A stretch of 64,000 nucleotides of DNA from Paracoccaceae bacterium (lineage in GTDB: Bacteria > Pseudomonadota > Alphaproteobacteria > Rhodobacterales > Rhodobacteraceae), in the NCBI GenBank assembly GCA_013214575.1, contig JABSSD010000082.1:30665-94664 (forward strand), in the 5' to 3' direction. Numbering within the stretch: position 1 is the first letter of the stretch; each line of letters opens with the position of its first letter. A program made the position numbers and the translations under genes. Of the stretch, positions 26,503-35,062 are shown in pieces. The notes under the pieces were generated by a model. It saw only the letters and a list, made by a program, of their open reading frames with translations, ran no database searches and was not told where the DNA came from.

Positions 26503-27774
26503 GTGTTGCCAGACAGTACATTTCATAACGAAGAGCAGGTCGACAATGGATCGATTCGGCGTGTTCTGGTTGTCGATGACAGTCGGCTGCAGCGCCGCAT
26601 TCTGGTGGCGTCGTTAAAAAAATGGGGATTTGAAGTTACCGAGGCTGAAAGCGGTGAAGCGGCAATGGAGATCTGCACTCAGGATCCGCCGGACCTAATT
26701 CTCAGCGACTGGATGATGCCGGGCATGAGTGGTCTGGAGTTTTGCCGTGAATTCCGCAAGCAGCCTAATGAAATTTACAGCTATTTTATCCTGCTGACGT
26801 CAAAAAGTGAAAAGAACGAAATTGCCGAGGGGCTGGATGCTGGTGCGGATGATTTCCTGACTAAGCCGGTCAACTCGGACGAATTGCGCGCCCGGATCTC
26901 CGCAGGGGAACGCATTTTGCGGATGCAGCGTGAATTGTCAGAGAAAAACCGCATTGTTTCCGACACTTTGGGCGAATTGCAACGGGTCTATGATGCGATT
27001 GACAAGGATCTGGTGCAGGCGCGCAAAATCCAACAATCTCTGGTGCCTGAACTGTCAGCAAAATTTGGCGCGTCTTCCGTTAGTCTGCTGCTCAAGCCCT
27101 GTGGTCATATCGGCGGCGATCTTGTGGGAATGTTCTCTCCCGGGGTGAACCGCCTGGGCTTTTACTCAATCGATGTTTCCGGGCACGGGATTACCTCGGC
27201 GATGATGACCGCCCGTCTTGGCGGCTATCTGTCTTCGACGTATTTTGATCAGAATGTGGCGATGGAAAAGCGGTTCAACCGGTTCTATGCGTTGCGCCAG
27301 CCCGAAGAAGTGGCCAGTCTGCTAAACGCGCGGTTGATTGCCGACACCGGGATCGAAGAATATTTCACCATGGCCTATTGCATTGTCGATCTGCGCAGCG
27401 GTGTCCTGAAGCTGGTTCAGGCCGGCCACCCGCACCCCTTGGTTCTGCGCCGGGATGGATCGACTGAATTTCTGGGTGAAGGCGGGGTCCCGGTGGGGTT
27501 GCTCCCTGATATTCCCTATTCGCAGATAGAAACAGTCATGGAGCCGGGCGACCGGCTGCTGCTTTATTCGGACGGTTTTACCGAAGCCCGGCTGGAGAAT
27601 GGCGAGATGCTGGAGCCCGAGGGGCTTCTGGAGCTGATTGCCAAATGTGATTCTCAGCATAGCGGCCAGGAATTTCTGGATGACCTGTACTGGAACCTCA
27701 CCCAGGTGATGTCGTCTGAATATGGCCTGGAAGACGATGTCTCCGCGACGGTGTTTGAATATAACGGCCCTTGA
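26503..27774 (+). CDS. Response regulator with RsbU-type PP2C phosphatase output
   Basis: A 423-residue two-domain signalling protein starting with GTG behind GAGG. The receiver domain (about 20-135) has VVDDSR, the phospho-acceptor Asp69 in LILSDWMMPG, and K121 in TKPVN. A coiled linker (135-185) leads to a PPM/PP2C phosphatase domain of the RsbU/SpoIIE type with GGDLVGMF and DVSGHGITSAMMTA and a late DDVSATVF. Known relatives dephosphorylate STAS-domain anti-anti-sigma proteins. No STAS or anti-sigma gene is adjacent, so the target is unknown. The divergent Hpt protein probably phosphorylates it. Confidence 0.9.
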   Translation: MLPDSTFHNEEQVDNGSIRRVLVVDDSRLQRRILVASLKKWGFEVTEAESGEAAMEICTQDPPDLILSDWMMPGMSGLEFCREFRKQPNEIYSYFILLTSKSEKNEIAEGLDAGADDFLTKPVNSDELRARISAGERILRMQRELSEKNRIVSDTLGELQRVYDAIDKDLVQARKIQQSLVPELSAKFGASSVSLLLKPCGHIGGDLVGMFSPGVNRLGFYSIDVSGHGITSAMMTARLGGYLSSTYFDQNVAMEKRFNRFYALRQPEEVASLLNARLIADTGIEEYFTMAYCIVDLRSGVLKLVQAGHPHPLVLRRDGSTEFLGEGGVPVGLLPDIPYSQIETVMEPGDRLLLYSDGFTEARLENGEMLEPEGLLELIAKCDSQHSGQEFLDDLYWNLTQVMSSEYGLEDDVSATVFEYNGP

Positions 27775-27803
27775 GGCTTTGCACCAAACGCCCCGCGCCC
27801 GTT

Positions 27804-27828
27804 GTCAGATCATCAAAGATGACCTGAC
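27804..27828. terminator. Weak hairpin between convergent PP2C and Nudix genes
   Basis: GTCAGATCATC and GATGACCTGAC form a stem with one mismatch around AAA in the 95-bp convergent gap. No clean T-run follows, so a terminator role is only possible. Confidence 0.3.
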
Positions 27829-27869
27829 TTCCACTGGGCCCCAAGGTCCGCGGCGGGTGTTTTGTTGTT

Positions 27870-28376
27870 TCAACAGCCTGCCATTTGCAGGGCGATCTGC
27901 GCCGCAAAGTGGCGATCGCCAGGATTGCCAAGCAGGCTGGCTGCCTTTTGCTGGTCAACCCAGACGGCCTCGTGGCCTTTTTCTTTTGGTGGCCCAAGCC
28001 GCCGAGCTGGCCGCGCAATATAGATGTGGCAGAGTTTTTCCGCCCATAAATCATACTCGGGCATATAGACAAACCGCCGAAAAACCCCAATTTTCTGGGG
28101 TGTGGAGATGCTCCAGCCGGTTTCTTCGTGGACTTCGCGGTGCAGCGCCGTGAGGGGTGATTCGCCAGCATCTATGCCGCCGCCGGGCAATTGCAGGTCT
28201 GGGTCTGGGTCAGACTGGCAGGTTAGCAGAAAGCGCCCATCCCGAGGCAACAAAGCATAGGCGCCGGGGCGGCGATAATAGTGTCGGCCCTTTTGTGGTG
28301 GCTCTCCAAATCGTCTGATCACGCGGTGACCCCTTTCATCCAAATATGATAGCCTTATATAGGCTCGATATGCCAA
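27870..28376 (-). CDS. Nudix hydrolase
   Basis: A 168-residue Nudix protein. The box GGGIDAGE, then REVHEETGW in the right spacing (about residues 66-89), provides the metal-binding glutamates. Substrate cannot be read from the sequence. The chosen start is TTG at 28376, close to the divergent hslO start; an alternative TTG about 11 codons inside is possible, and the start is uncertain. A second Nudix gene lies on the far side of hslO. Confidence 0.85.
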   Translation of the reverse strand: MAYRAYIRLSYLDERGHRVIRRFGEPPQKGRHYYRRPGAYALLPRDGRFLLTCQSDPDPDLQLPGGGIDAGESPLTALHREVHEETGWSISTPQKIGVFRRFVYMPEYDLWAEKLCHIYIARPARRLGPPKEKGHEAVWVDQQKAASLLGNPGDRHFAAQIALQMAGC

Positions 28377-28400
28377 CCCCGGGCGTGCAAGGAAACCCCC

Positions 28401-29387
28401 ATGACTCTTGGATCAAAAATCGCATGGGACGATACAGTCCTGCCATTCCAACTGGATACCGCCGACATGCGTGGCCGCGTGGCGCGGCTGGACGGTGTGC
28501 TGGATGGAATTTTAAAGCAACATGATTACCCAAAGCAGGTCGAGGCCCTGGTGGCCGAGATGGCGGTGCTGACCGCGCTGATTGGCCAGACGATCAAATT
28601 GCGGTGGAAATTATCGCTGCAGGTGCAATCGAAAGGCCCGGTGCGCATGATCGCCACCGACTATTACGCGCCGCAGACCGAGGGCGGGCCGGGCCGGATT
28701 CGTGCCTATGCCAGCTTTGATGCTGACCGGCTGACTGATGGCTCTCCGTTTGATCAGGTTAGCGATGGCTATTTCGCGGTGATGATCGACCAGGGTGAGG
28801 GGAATAAGCCCTATCAGGGCATCACCTCGCTGGAGGGTGACAGCATTTCGGCCTGTGCCGAGACCTATTTCGCCCAGTCCGAACAATTGCCGACACGGTT
28901 CAGCCTCAGCTTTGGGACATCCATGGTGCCGGGCGGCGCCGAACACTGGCGTGCTGGCGGCATCATGTTGCAGCACATGCCCAAGGCGTCGCCATTTGTT
29001 GCCGAATCCGAAGCGGTGCAAGACAGCCTGACCGCCGCAGATCTGGTCGAGGGCGAAGAAGGTGAGAACTGGAACCGGGTCAATATCCTGCTGGATACAG
29101 TCGAGGATCTGGAGCTGATCGGCCCTTCGGTGCCGCCCAAGGATCTTCTGCTTCGTTTGTTCCACGAGGAATCGCCCCGGGTGTTTGAGCCGCAGGCGGT
29201 TCGCTTTGGCTGTACCTGTTCCGAAGATCGGGTGCGTCAAAGCCTGTCAATTTATTCGGCCAAAGACCTCGAAACAATGACCACCGACGCGGGGCGAATC
29301 ACCGCTGACTGTCAATTCTGCAGCGCCCATTACGATCTCGACCCAAAAACGGTTGGGTTTGACGCGAAAAATCCAACCGGTGCCTGA
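28401..29387 (+). CDS. hslO: Hsp33 redox-regulated chaperone
   Basis: Holdase activated by oxidation and unfolding. The 328-residue protein has the N-terminal MIATDYYAP and GEGNKPYQGITSLEGDS segments. The C-terminal zinc-binding redox switch has CTCSEDR followed about 28 residues later by CQFC, the CxC/CxxC pattern. The 3' end overlaps a CoA-pyrophosphatase-type Nudix gene by 8 nt if the GTG start there is right. Divergent neighbour is another Nudix gene. Confidence 0.95.
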   Translation: MTLGSKIAWDDTVLPFQLDTADMRGRVARLDGVLDGILKQHDYPKQVEALVAEMAVLTALIGQTIKLRWKLSLQVQSKGPVRMIATDYYAPQTEGGPGRIRAYASFDADRLTDGSPFDQVSDGYFAVMIDQGEGNKPYQGITSLEGDSISACAETYFAQSEQLPTRFSLSFGTSMVPGGAEHWRAGGIMLQHMPKASPFVAESEAVQDSLTAADLVEGEEGENWNRVNILLDTVEDLELIGPSVPPKDLLLRLFHEESPRVFEPQAVRFGCTCSEDRVRQSLSIYSAKDLETMTTDAGRITADCQFCSAHYDLDPKTVGFDAKNPTGA

Positions 29388-29973
29388 GCTGATCGAAACC
29401 CTGCGGGCGGCGCTGGATCACCCTGGTGACGGCTCGTCTGATTTCGATCTGAACCCCGATTTCAAACTCCCGGCAGGGCGCAAATTGCGTGCTGCCGGCG
29501 TGCTGGTGGCCATTTCCCTGGCCGGCGCTACACCACAGGTTTTTCTAACCAAACGCTCCTCTGCCTTGAAACATCACCCCGGCCAGATTGCATTTCCCGG
29601 CGGCAAGCAGGACGAGGGCGACAAGGATGTGACCGCCGCCGCCCTGCGCGAAGCCTGGGAGGAAATTGGCCTGCCGCGTGACCTGCCGCAGGTTATCGGC
29701 CATTTGCCAGAGCATGAAACCGTCACCGGGTTTCGGGTCACGCCGGTGGTGGCGCTGCTGGAGCAGGATTTTCAACTGCGCCCCGAACCGGGCGAAGTGG
29801 ACGAGGTGTTTTTGGTGCCACTGGCGCATCTGCTGAATCTGGAGAGCTATATCATCGAATCCCGCCGCTGGCGCGGGCTGCAGAGGCATTACTATACCGT
29901 GCCGTATGGCCCCTATTATATCTGGGGTGCCACGGCGCGCATGTTGCGTGAACTTGCTGTGCGGATGAAATGA
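29380..29973 (+). CDS. NudL-like Nudix hydrolase (probable CoA pyrophosphatase)
   Basis: Probable CoA diphosphatase: RSSALKHHPGQIAFPGGKQDEGD followed by ALREAWEEIGL contains both the Nudix box and the upstream LxxHxGQIxFPGG form typical of the NudL/YeaB branch. The GTG at 29380 gives 197 residues and overlaps the hslO stop by 8 nt; TTG codons at 29353 or 29359 would add up to nine residues. It overlaps the next gene by 4 nt (ATGA), so the CCA enzyme is coupled to it. Confidence 0.88.
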   Translation: MPELIETLRAALDHPGDGSSDFDLNPDFKLPAGRKLRAAGVLVAISLAGATPQVFLTKRSSALKHHPGQIAFPGGKQDEGDKDVTAAALREAWEEIGLPRDLPQVIGHLPEHETVTGFRVTPVVALLEQDFQLRPEPGEVDEVFLVPLAHLLNLESYIIESRRWRGLQRHYYTVPYGPYYIWGATARMLRELAVRMK

Positions 29974-31127
29974 TGACCCGAATCGATCAACCCTGGTTAA
30001 AAGATGCCGCCACCCAAGCGGTTTGCGACGCGATCACCGCCGAGGGCGCCCTGCTGTTTTTTGTCGGCGGTTGCGTGCGAAATGCGCTGATGGGCGTGGC
30101 GGTGTCGGACCTGGATCTTGCCACCGATGCCCATCCCGAAACAGTGATGAAACTGGCAAAACAATCCGGGCTAAAGGCCATTCCAACCGGCATTGATCAT
30201 GGCACCGTCACCGTTGTCAGCGGTGGCATCCCGTTTGAAATCACCACATTTCGCAAGGATATCGCCACCGACGGTCGCCGCGCCACCGTGGCCTTTGCCA
30301 GTGATATTGCCGATGATGCCGCGCGGCGCGATTTCACCATGAATGCGATCTATGTTCGGCCGGATGGCCGCGTAGTTGATCCGTTGGGGGGCATGGCAGA
30401 TCTAGAGGCCCGGCGCCTGCGCTTCATTGGCACCGCGCAAAACCGTATCCGCGAGGACTATCTGCGCGCGTTGCGGTATTTCCGGTTTCACGCCTGGTAC
30501 GCGGATCCGCAGGCTGGGTTTGACCCCGAGGCGCTGGCCGCGATTGCCGCCAATCTGGACGGTCTGGGTCAATTGTCACGCGAGCGGGTTGGCGCTGAAA
30601 TGTTGAAATTGCTGGCGGCTGAGAATCCGGCCCCGGCGGTGGCTGCGATGCGGCAGTCTGGCGTGTTGCAGGAACTTCTACCCGGATCCGATGACCGCGC
30701 GCTGGCCCCTTTGGTTCACTTTGAGGCCGGCTTGATAGCCAATCCGATCCGCCGTCTTGCTGCTTTGGGTGGCCCGGACATGGGCGACCACCTGCGGCTT
30801 AGCAAGGCGCAGATGGCCAGTTGGACCACTCTGCGCGCGCAAGCGATCGCAACCACGGGCGCCGCCGAGCTGGGATATCACTTGGGCGAGACCCAGGCTC
30901 GGGACGTCCTGTTGCTGCGTGCCGCCTTGCTGGAACAGCCCTTAAATCCCAATTTAGAGACTGATATCGCGAGGGGCGCTGCTGCAAAACTCCCAATCTC
31001 AGCCCGGGACCTGATGCCGGAGATCACGGGCAAAGCGCTGGGTGACAGGCTCAAACAGCTCGAGTCGGACTGGATCGCTTCGGGGTTCACGCTCACCCGG
31101 GATGGCTTGCTGGCCAAAGACGGCTAA
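29970..31127 (+). CDS. cca: CCA-adding tRNA nucleotidyltransferase
   Basis: Adds or repairs the 3'-terminal CCA of tRNA. The 385-residue class II nucleotidyltransferase has FVGGCVRNALMG and the catalytic DLDLATDA near residues 45-55, then the template region with RRDFTMNAIYV and RIREDYLRALRYFRFHAWY. The first two codons are ATG ATG; the first overlaps the upstream stop. Proteins of this branch may act as polyA polymerases in some bacteria, but the single copy near core genes favours CCA addition. Confidence 0.9.
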   Translation: MMTRIDQPWLKDAATQAVCDAITAEGALLFFVGGCVRNALMGVAVSDLDLATDAHPETVMKLAKQSGLKAIPTGIDHGTVTVVSGGIPFEITTFRKDIATDGRRATVAFASDIADDAARRDFTMNAIYVRPDGRVVDPLGGMADLEARRLRFIGTAQNRIREDYLRALRYFRFHAWYADPQAGFDPEALAAIAANLDGLGQLSRERVGAEMLKLLAAENPAPAVAAMRQSGVLQELLPGSDDRALAPLVHFEAGLIANPIRRLAALGGPDMGDHLRLSKAQMASWTTLRAQAIATTGAAELGYHLGETQARDVLLLRAALLEQPLNPNLETDIARGAAAKLPISARDLMPEITGKALGDRLKQLESDWIASGFTLTRDGLLAKDG

Positions 31128-31215
31128 AAAGCGGTGCAACCAAAGCGCGTGACAAAGCTTTGAAACTGTCCTACGCATGAGCGATAAATGACTGTCAGAT
31201 GACGGAGGAATGCAT

Positions 31216-31242
31216 ATGTATCGTGGGATCTGGTTCAGCTAA
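31216..31242 (+). CDS. Candidate leader peptide upstream of ABC exporters
   Basis: ATG at 31216 follows GGAGG (31204-31208) at an ideal 7-nt distance and encodes only MYRGIWFS before TAA. An ATG two codons earlier is too close to the ribosome site. The 200-bp leader holds no other gene. CGCCGA (31243-31248) right after the stop can pair with TCGGCG (31274-31279), so a translated leader could alter downstream folding. That it is expressed and regulates the ABC genes 88 bp downstream is inference. Confidence 0.4.
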   Translation: MYRGIWFS

Positions 31243-31329
31243 CGCCGATATCCTTCCCAATTGACCGGGGGCTTCGGCGCCACCTCTGTCTGCATTTGCA
31301 TTTTTCTTTAGCTCATCTGGAGCACCGTC

Positions 31330-33168
31330 ATGTTTCGTTACTTCGAAAACCTTGTAGATCCCTATTGCGACTATCCGCAAGTGGACAGTCCGCCAACGCG
31401 GCTGTGGCCCTTTATGCGCGACTATTGTCGCCCTTTCACCCGCATCTTTATCTGGACCGCGTTGATGTCGCTTGTGGTCGCCGCGATCGAGGTCGGGCTG
31501 ATCTATTACATGGGCCGGATGATTGATTTCCTAGGCGAAGGGCCAGAGCAGGTCTGGGCCAACTACGGCACCGAGCTGATCCTGGTGGCGCTGTTCATCC
31601 TGTTCATCCGTCCGGTGCTGCAATTGCTGGATGTTGTGTTGCTGAACAACGCCATTCTGCCCAATCTGGGCACGCTGATCCGCTGGCGGGCGCACCGGCA
31701 TGTGCTGCGCCAATCGGTGGGCTGGTTCGAGAATGATTTTGCCGGCCGTATCGCCAATCGCATCATGCAAACGCCCCCCGCTGCCGGCGAGGTGGTGTTT
31801 CAGGTGTTCGATGCAATCGCGTACTCGCTGGCCTATTTGATCGGCGCCGCGCTGCTGTTGATGGTGGCGGATGTGCGGCTGCTGCTGCCGATGCTGATCT
31901 GGTTTGTGCTGTATGGACTGCTGGTGCGCTGGACGGTGAAACGGGTGGGGCCGGCCTCGCAGGCCTCGTCTGATGCGCGCTCGGCGGTGACCGGCTTGGT
32001 TGTTGATGCCTACTCCAACATCCATTCGGTCAAGATGTTCGCCCATCACGATCTGGAAGTGACTGGCGCCAAAAGTGTTATCGAAAAGACCCGCCAGACA
32101 TTTCAGACCGAAATGCGGATTTTCACCACCATGGACGCGGTCTTGGTCAGCCTGAATGGGCTGCTGATTGTCGGTGTCGTTGGCTGGGCGATCTATCTGT
32201 GGATGTTGGGGCAGGCCTCGGTTGGGGTGATTGCTGCGGCTGCCACGCTGACCCTGCGGCTGAACGCGATGACCGGCTGGATCATGTGGGCGCTGACCTC
32301 GTTCTTTCGCCAGTTGGGGGTGGTGGCCGAGGGTATGCAAACCATTGCCCAGCCGATTGATCTGGTCGATGCGGCCAATGCCACCCCGCTGCAATTGGCT
32401 GACGGAAAGATCGAGTTGCGCAACCTTAGCCATCATTATGGTCGCGGGGCAGGTGGGTTGGATCATATCAACCTGACCATCAAACCGGGCGAGAAAATTG
32501 GCCTGATTGGCCGCTCGGGGGCCGGTAAATCGACCTTGGTCAAGCTGCTGCTGCGGTTCTACGACACCGAAAGCGGCCAGATTCTGATCGACGGGCAGGA
32601 CATTCGCACCGTCACCCAGGACAGTCTGCGCAGCAATATCGGCATGGTGCAGCAGGACAGCTCGCTGCTGCACCGCTCGGTGCGCGACAACATCCTGTAT
32701 GGCCGCCCCGAGGCGAGCGAAGAGCAGATGATTGCCGCCGCCAAACAGGCCGAAGCACATGATTTCATTCTGGATCTGCAGGATCCTCAGGGCCGCCGGG
32801 GCTATGATGCGCAAGTGGGGGAACGTGGGATCAAACTGTCCGGCGGTCAACGTCAGCGGGTCACTCTGGCGCGGGTGATCCTGAAGAACGCACCGATTCT
32901 GCTGCTCGACGAGGCCACCAGTGCGCTGGACAGCGAGGTCGAAGCGGTGATCCAAGCGACGCTATACGGTATGATGCAGGGCAAGACGGTGATTGCGATT
33001 GCACATAGGCTGTCCACCATCGCACAAATGGATCGCATTCTGGTGCTGGACCAGGGCCGCATTGTCGAGGAAGGTAGCCACGACGATCTGTTGGCAGCAC
33101 AGGGGCAATATGCCCAGTTCTGGGCCCGGCAGTCGGGCGGATTTCTCAATGTCGAGGCAGCGGAATGA
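31330..33168 (+). CDS. ABC exporter half-transporter (membrane + ATPase), first of pair
   Basis: A 612-residue type-I ABC exporter: about six membrane segments in residues 35-320, then a nucleotide-binding domain with Walker A GRSGAGKST near 395, signature LSGGQRQR near 502 and Walker B ILLLDEATSALD near 520. Both ATPase signatures look intact. It resembles the MsbA/LmrA-like multidrug or lipid exporters; substrate is unknown. GGAG precedes the ATG. The next half-transporter starts 4 nt inside its end (ATGA), so they likely form a heterodimer. Confidence 0.9.
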   Translation: MFRYFENLVDPYCDYPQVDSPPTRLWPFMRDYCRPFTRIFIWTALMSLVVAAIEVGLIYYMGRMIDFLGEGPEQVWANYGTELILVALFILFIRPVLQLLDVVLLNNAILPNLGTLIRWRAHRHVLRQSVGWFENDFAGRIANRIMQTPPAAGEVVFQVFDAIAYSLAYLIGAALLLMVADVRLLLPMLIWFVLYGLLVRWTVKRVGPASQASSDARSAVTGLVVDAYSNIHSVKMFAHHDLEVTGAKSVIEKTRQTFQTEMRIFTTMDAVLVSLNGLLIVGVVGWAIYLWMLGQASVGVIAAAATLTLRLNAMTGWIMWALTSFFRQLGVVAEGMQTIAQPIDLVDAANATPLQLADGKIELRNLSHHYGRGAGGLDHINLTIKPGEKIGLIGRSGAGKSTLVKLLLRFYDTESGQILIDGQDIRTVTQDSLRSNIGMVQQDSSLLHRSVRDNILYGRPEASEEQMIAAAKQAEAHDFILDLQDPQGRRGYDAQVGERGIKLSGGQRQRVTLARVILKNAPILLLDEATSALDSEVEAVIQATLYGMMQGKTVIAIAHRLSTIAQMDRILVLDQGRIVEEGSHDDLLAAQGQYAQFWARQSGGFLNVEAAE

Positions 33169-35021
33169 ACATTGGCAACTGGATCGACGCATTTCGACCG
33201 GCGGTAGGCCCACCACCGCAAACCCTGTGGGCCTTTCTGCGCTGGTGTCTGTCGGGGGCCTGGCCGATGCTGGGCTTGGCAGCGCTGTGCTCATCCTTGG
33301 CCGGCGCGATGGAGGCCGGCACCGCCTATATTCTGGGTCAGGTGATTGACACCGCCAATATCAGCGGCCCCGAGATGTTTTTCTCGCCCACCAATCTGGC
33401 AATGATTGCGGGCGCGATTGGCTTTTTTATGGTTCTCAGGCCAATTTTGTTTGGCCTGTCGGCGGCGGCAAACTCTATCATCGTTGGGCCCAATGTAAGC
33501 CCACTGGTGCTGTCGCGGCTAAATCGGTGGACGCTGGGCCAATCTGTCAGCTTCTTTGACGATGATTTTGCCGGCCGCATTGCGCAAAAACAGATGCAAA
33601 CCGCCAGTGCAGTGACCTCGGTGGCAACCGAGGCAATCAACGTGATTGCCTTTGCGCTGGCCTCGCTGGTTGGGTCACTGGCCCTGCTGGGGGTGATTGA
33701 TCTGCGCATCACTGGCATATTCTTGATTTGGCTGGTGGGCTATTTTTCGCTGATCCGCTGGTTCCTGCCACGGGTACGCAAACGCGCCGGGGCACGCGCC
33801 GGGGCCAAGGCCATGGTGACCGGGCAGGTGGTGGATACCATTACCAATATCAGGACGGTGAAGCTGTTTGCCCATGCCGACCACGAAGAACGGACCGCGC
33901 AGGATGCGATGGGTGATTTTCGGCAAAGAGCGCTGGAATTTGGCTATCTCGCTGCGGGGTTCCGGTTTTGCCTGATGGCGCTGGCCGGGTTGCTGCCGGT
34001 GCTGCTGATTGGTGCCACGCTGGTGCTCTGGCAATCGGGGCAGGCCACCGAGGGCGACATTGTTGCCGCTGGTGCGGTGTCGATCCGCATTGCTCAGATG
34101 ACCGGATGGGTTAGCTTTACCCTGATGGCGATCTACTCGCATATTGGCGAAATTGAAAATGGTATGATGACTCTGACCAGTCGCAACCGGGTCGAAGATA
34201 CCAGCAATGCTGTGGATCTTGTCGTGCGGCGCGGAGAGATCGTTTTTGACAACGCAGACTTTGCCTATGGTCGCGATATCGGGGGTATTCAGGGTATTTC
34301 CCTGACCATTAAACCGGGTGAAAAAATAGGTATCGTTGGGACCTCAGGAGCAGGTAAATCCACCTTGGTTTCGCTGCTATTGCGGCTCTATGAAGGCGAA
34401 AATGGCCGCATTCTGATTGATGGTCAGGACATCGCAGCGGTCAGCCAGAACTCGCTCCGCAGTCAGATCGGCATGGTCACCCAGGAAACCGCGATGTTCA
34501 ACCGCTCAGCGCGGGACAATATCCTGTATGGTCGTCCCGGTGCCAGCGAGGAAGAGATGATTGAGGCCGCCCGCAAGGCCGAGGCAGATGACTTCATCGC
34601 TTTGCTGCAGGATGGGCAGGGCCGTCAGGGTTATGACGCCCATCTGGGCGAACGGGGGGTGAAACTGTCGGGTGGCCAGCGTCAACGCATTGCTCTGGCC
34701 CGTGCTATTTTGAAAGATGCACCAATTCTTGTGCTGGACGAAGCGACCTCCGCCCTGGATTCCGAGGTTGAGGCGGCGATCCAGTCGGCCTTGTCACGGG
34801 TGATGCGGGGCAAGACGGTGCTGGCCATCGCCCACCGGCTGTCGACGCTCAGCGAAATGGACCGAATCATCGTGATGGAGGACGGCCGTATCGCCGAAAG
34901 CGGCAGCCATGATCAGCTTTTGGCGCGGGCTGGGCTCTATGCGCAGTTCTGGGCTCGCCAATCTGGTGGGTTTATCCGCACCGAGACCGAAACAAAGGCC
35001 GAAACAAAGGCAGCAGAATAA
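33165..35021 (+). CDS. ABC exporter half-transporter (membrane + ATPase), second of pair
   Basis: A 618-residue partner of the preceding exporter, with the same layout: membrane domain in residues 30-320, Walker A GTSGAGKST near 392, LSGGQRQRIALARAIL near 502, and ILVLDEATSALDSEVEAAIQ. Both proteins share the C-terminal AQFWARQSGGF motif and are clearly paralogues. Overlap by 4 nt indicates coupling. The two ATPase sites seem both canonical, unlike many heterodimeric exporters with one degenerate site. The short tail has a repeated TETKAETKAAE. Confidence 0.9.
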   Translation: MNIGNWIDAFRPAVGPPPQTLWAFLRWCLSGAWPMLGLAALCSSLAGAMEAGTAYILGQVIDTANISGPEMFFSPTNLAMIAGAIGFFMVLRPILFGLSAAANSIIVGPNVSPLVLSRLNRWTLGQSVSFFDDDFAGRIAQKQMQTASAVTSVATEAINVIAFALASLVGSLALLGVIDLRITGIFLIWLVGYFSLIRWFLPRVRKRAGARAGAKAMVTGQVVDTITNIRTVKLFAHADHEERTAQDAMGDFRQRALEFGYLAAGFRFCLMALAGLLPVLLIGATLVLWQSGQATEGDIVAAGAVSIRIAQMTGWVSFTLMAIYSHIGEIENGMMTLTSRNRVEDTSNAVDLVVRRGEIVFDNADFAYGRDIGGIQGISLTIKPGEKIGIVGTSGAGKSTLVSLLLRLYEGENGRILIDGQDIAAVSQNSLRSQIGMVTQETAMFNRSARDNILYGRPGASEEEMIEAARKAEADDFIALLQDGQGRQGYDAHLGERGVKLSGGQRQRIALARAILKDAPILVLDEATSALDSEVEAAIQSALSRVMRGKTVLAIAHRLSTLSEMDRIIVMEDGRIAESGSHDQLLARAGLYAQFWARQSGGFIRTETETKAETKAAE

Positions 35022-35062
35022 GTTTTTTGCCAAAGTGGTCCACTGTCTATATCAGGGCGCCC

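Noticed and set aside
31531..32955. 474-codon open frame opposite the first ABC exporter
   Set aside because: Antisense to a clear ABC gene; rich in H and Q, typical of a shadow frame.
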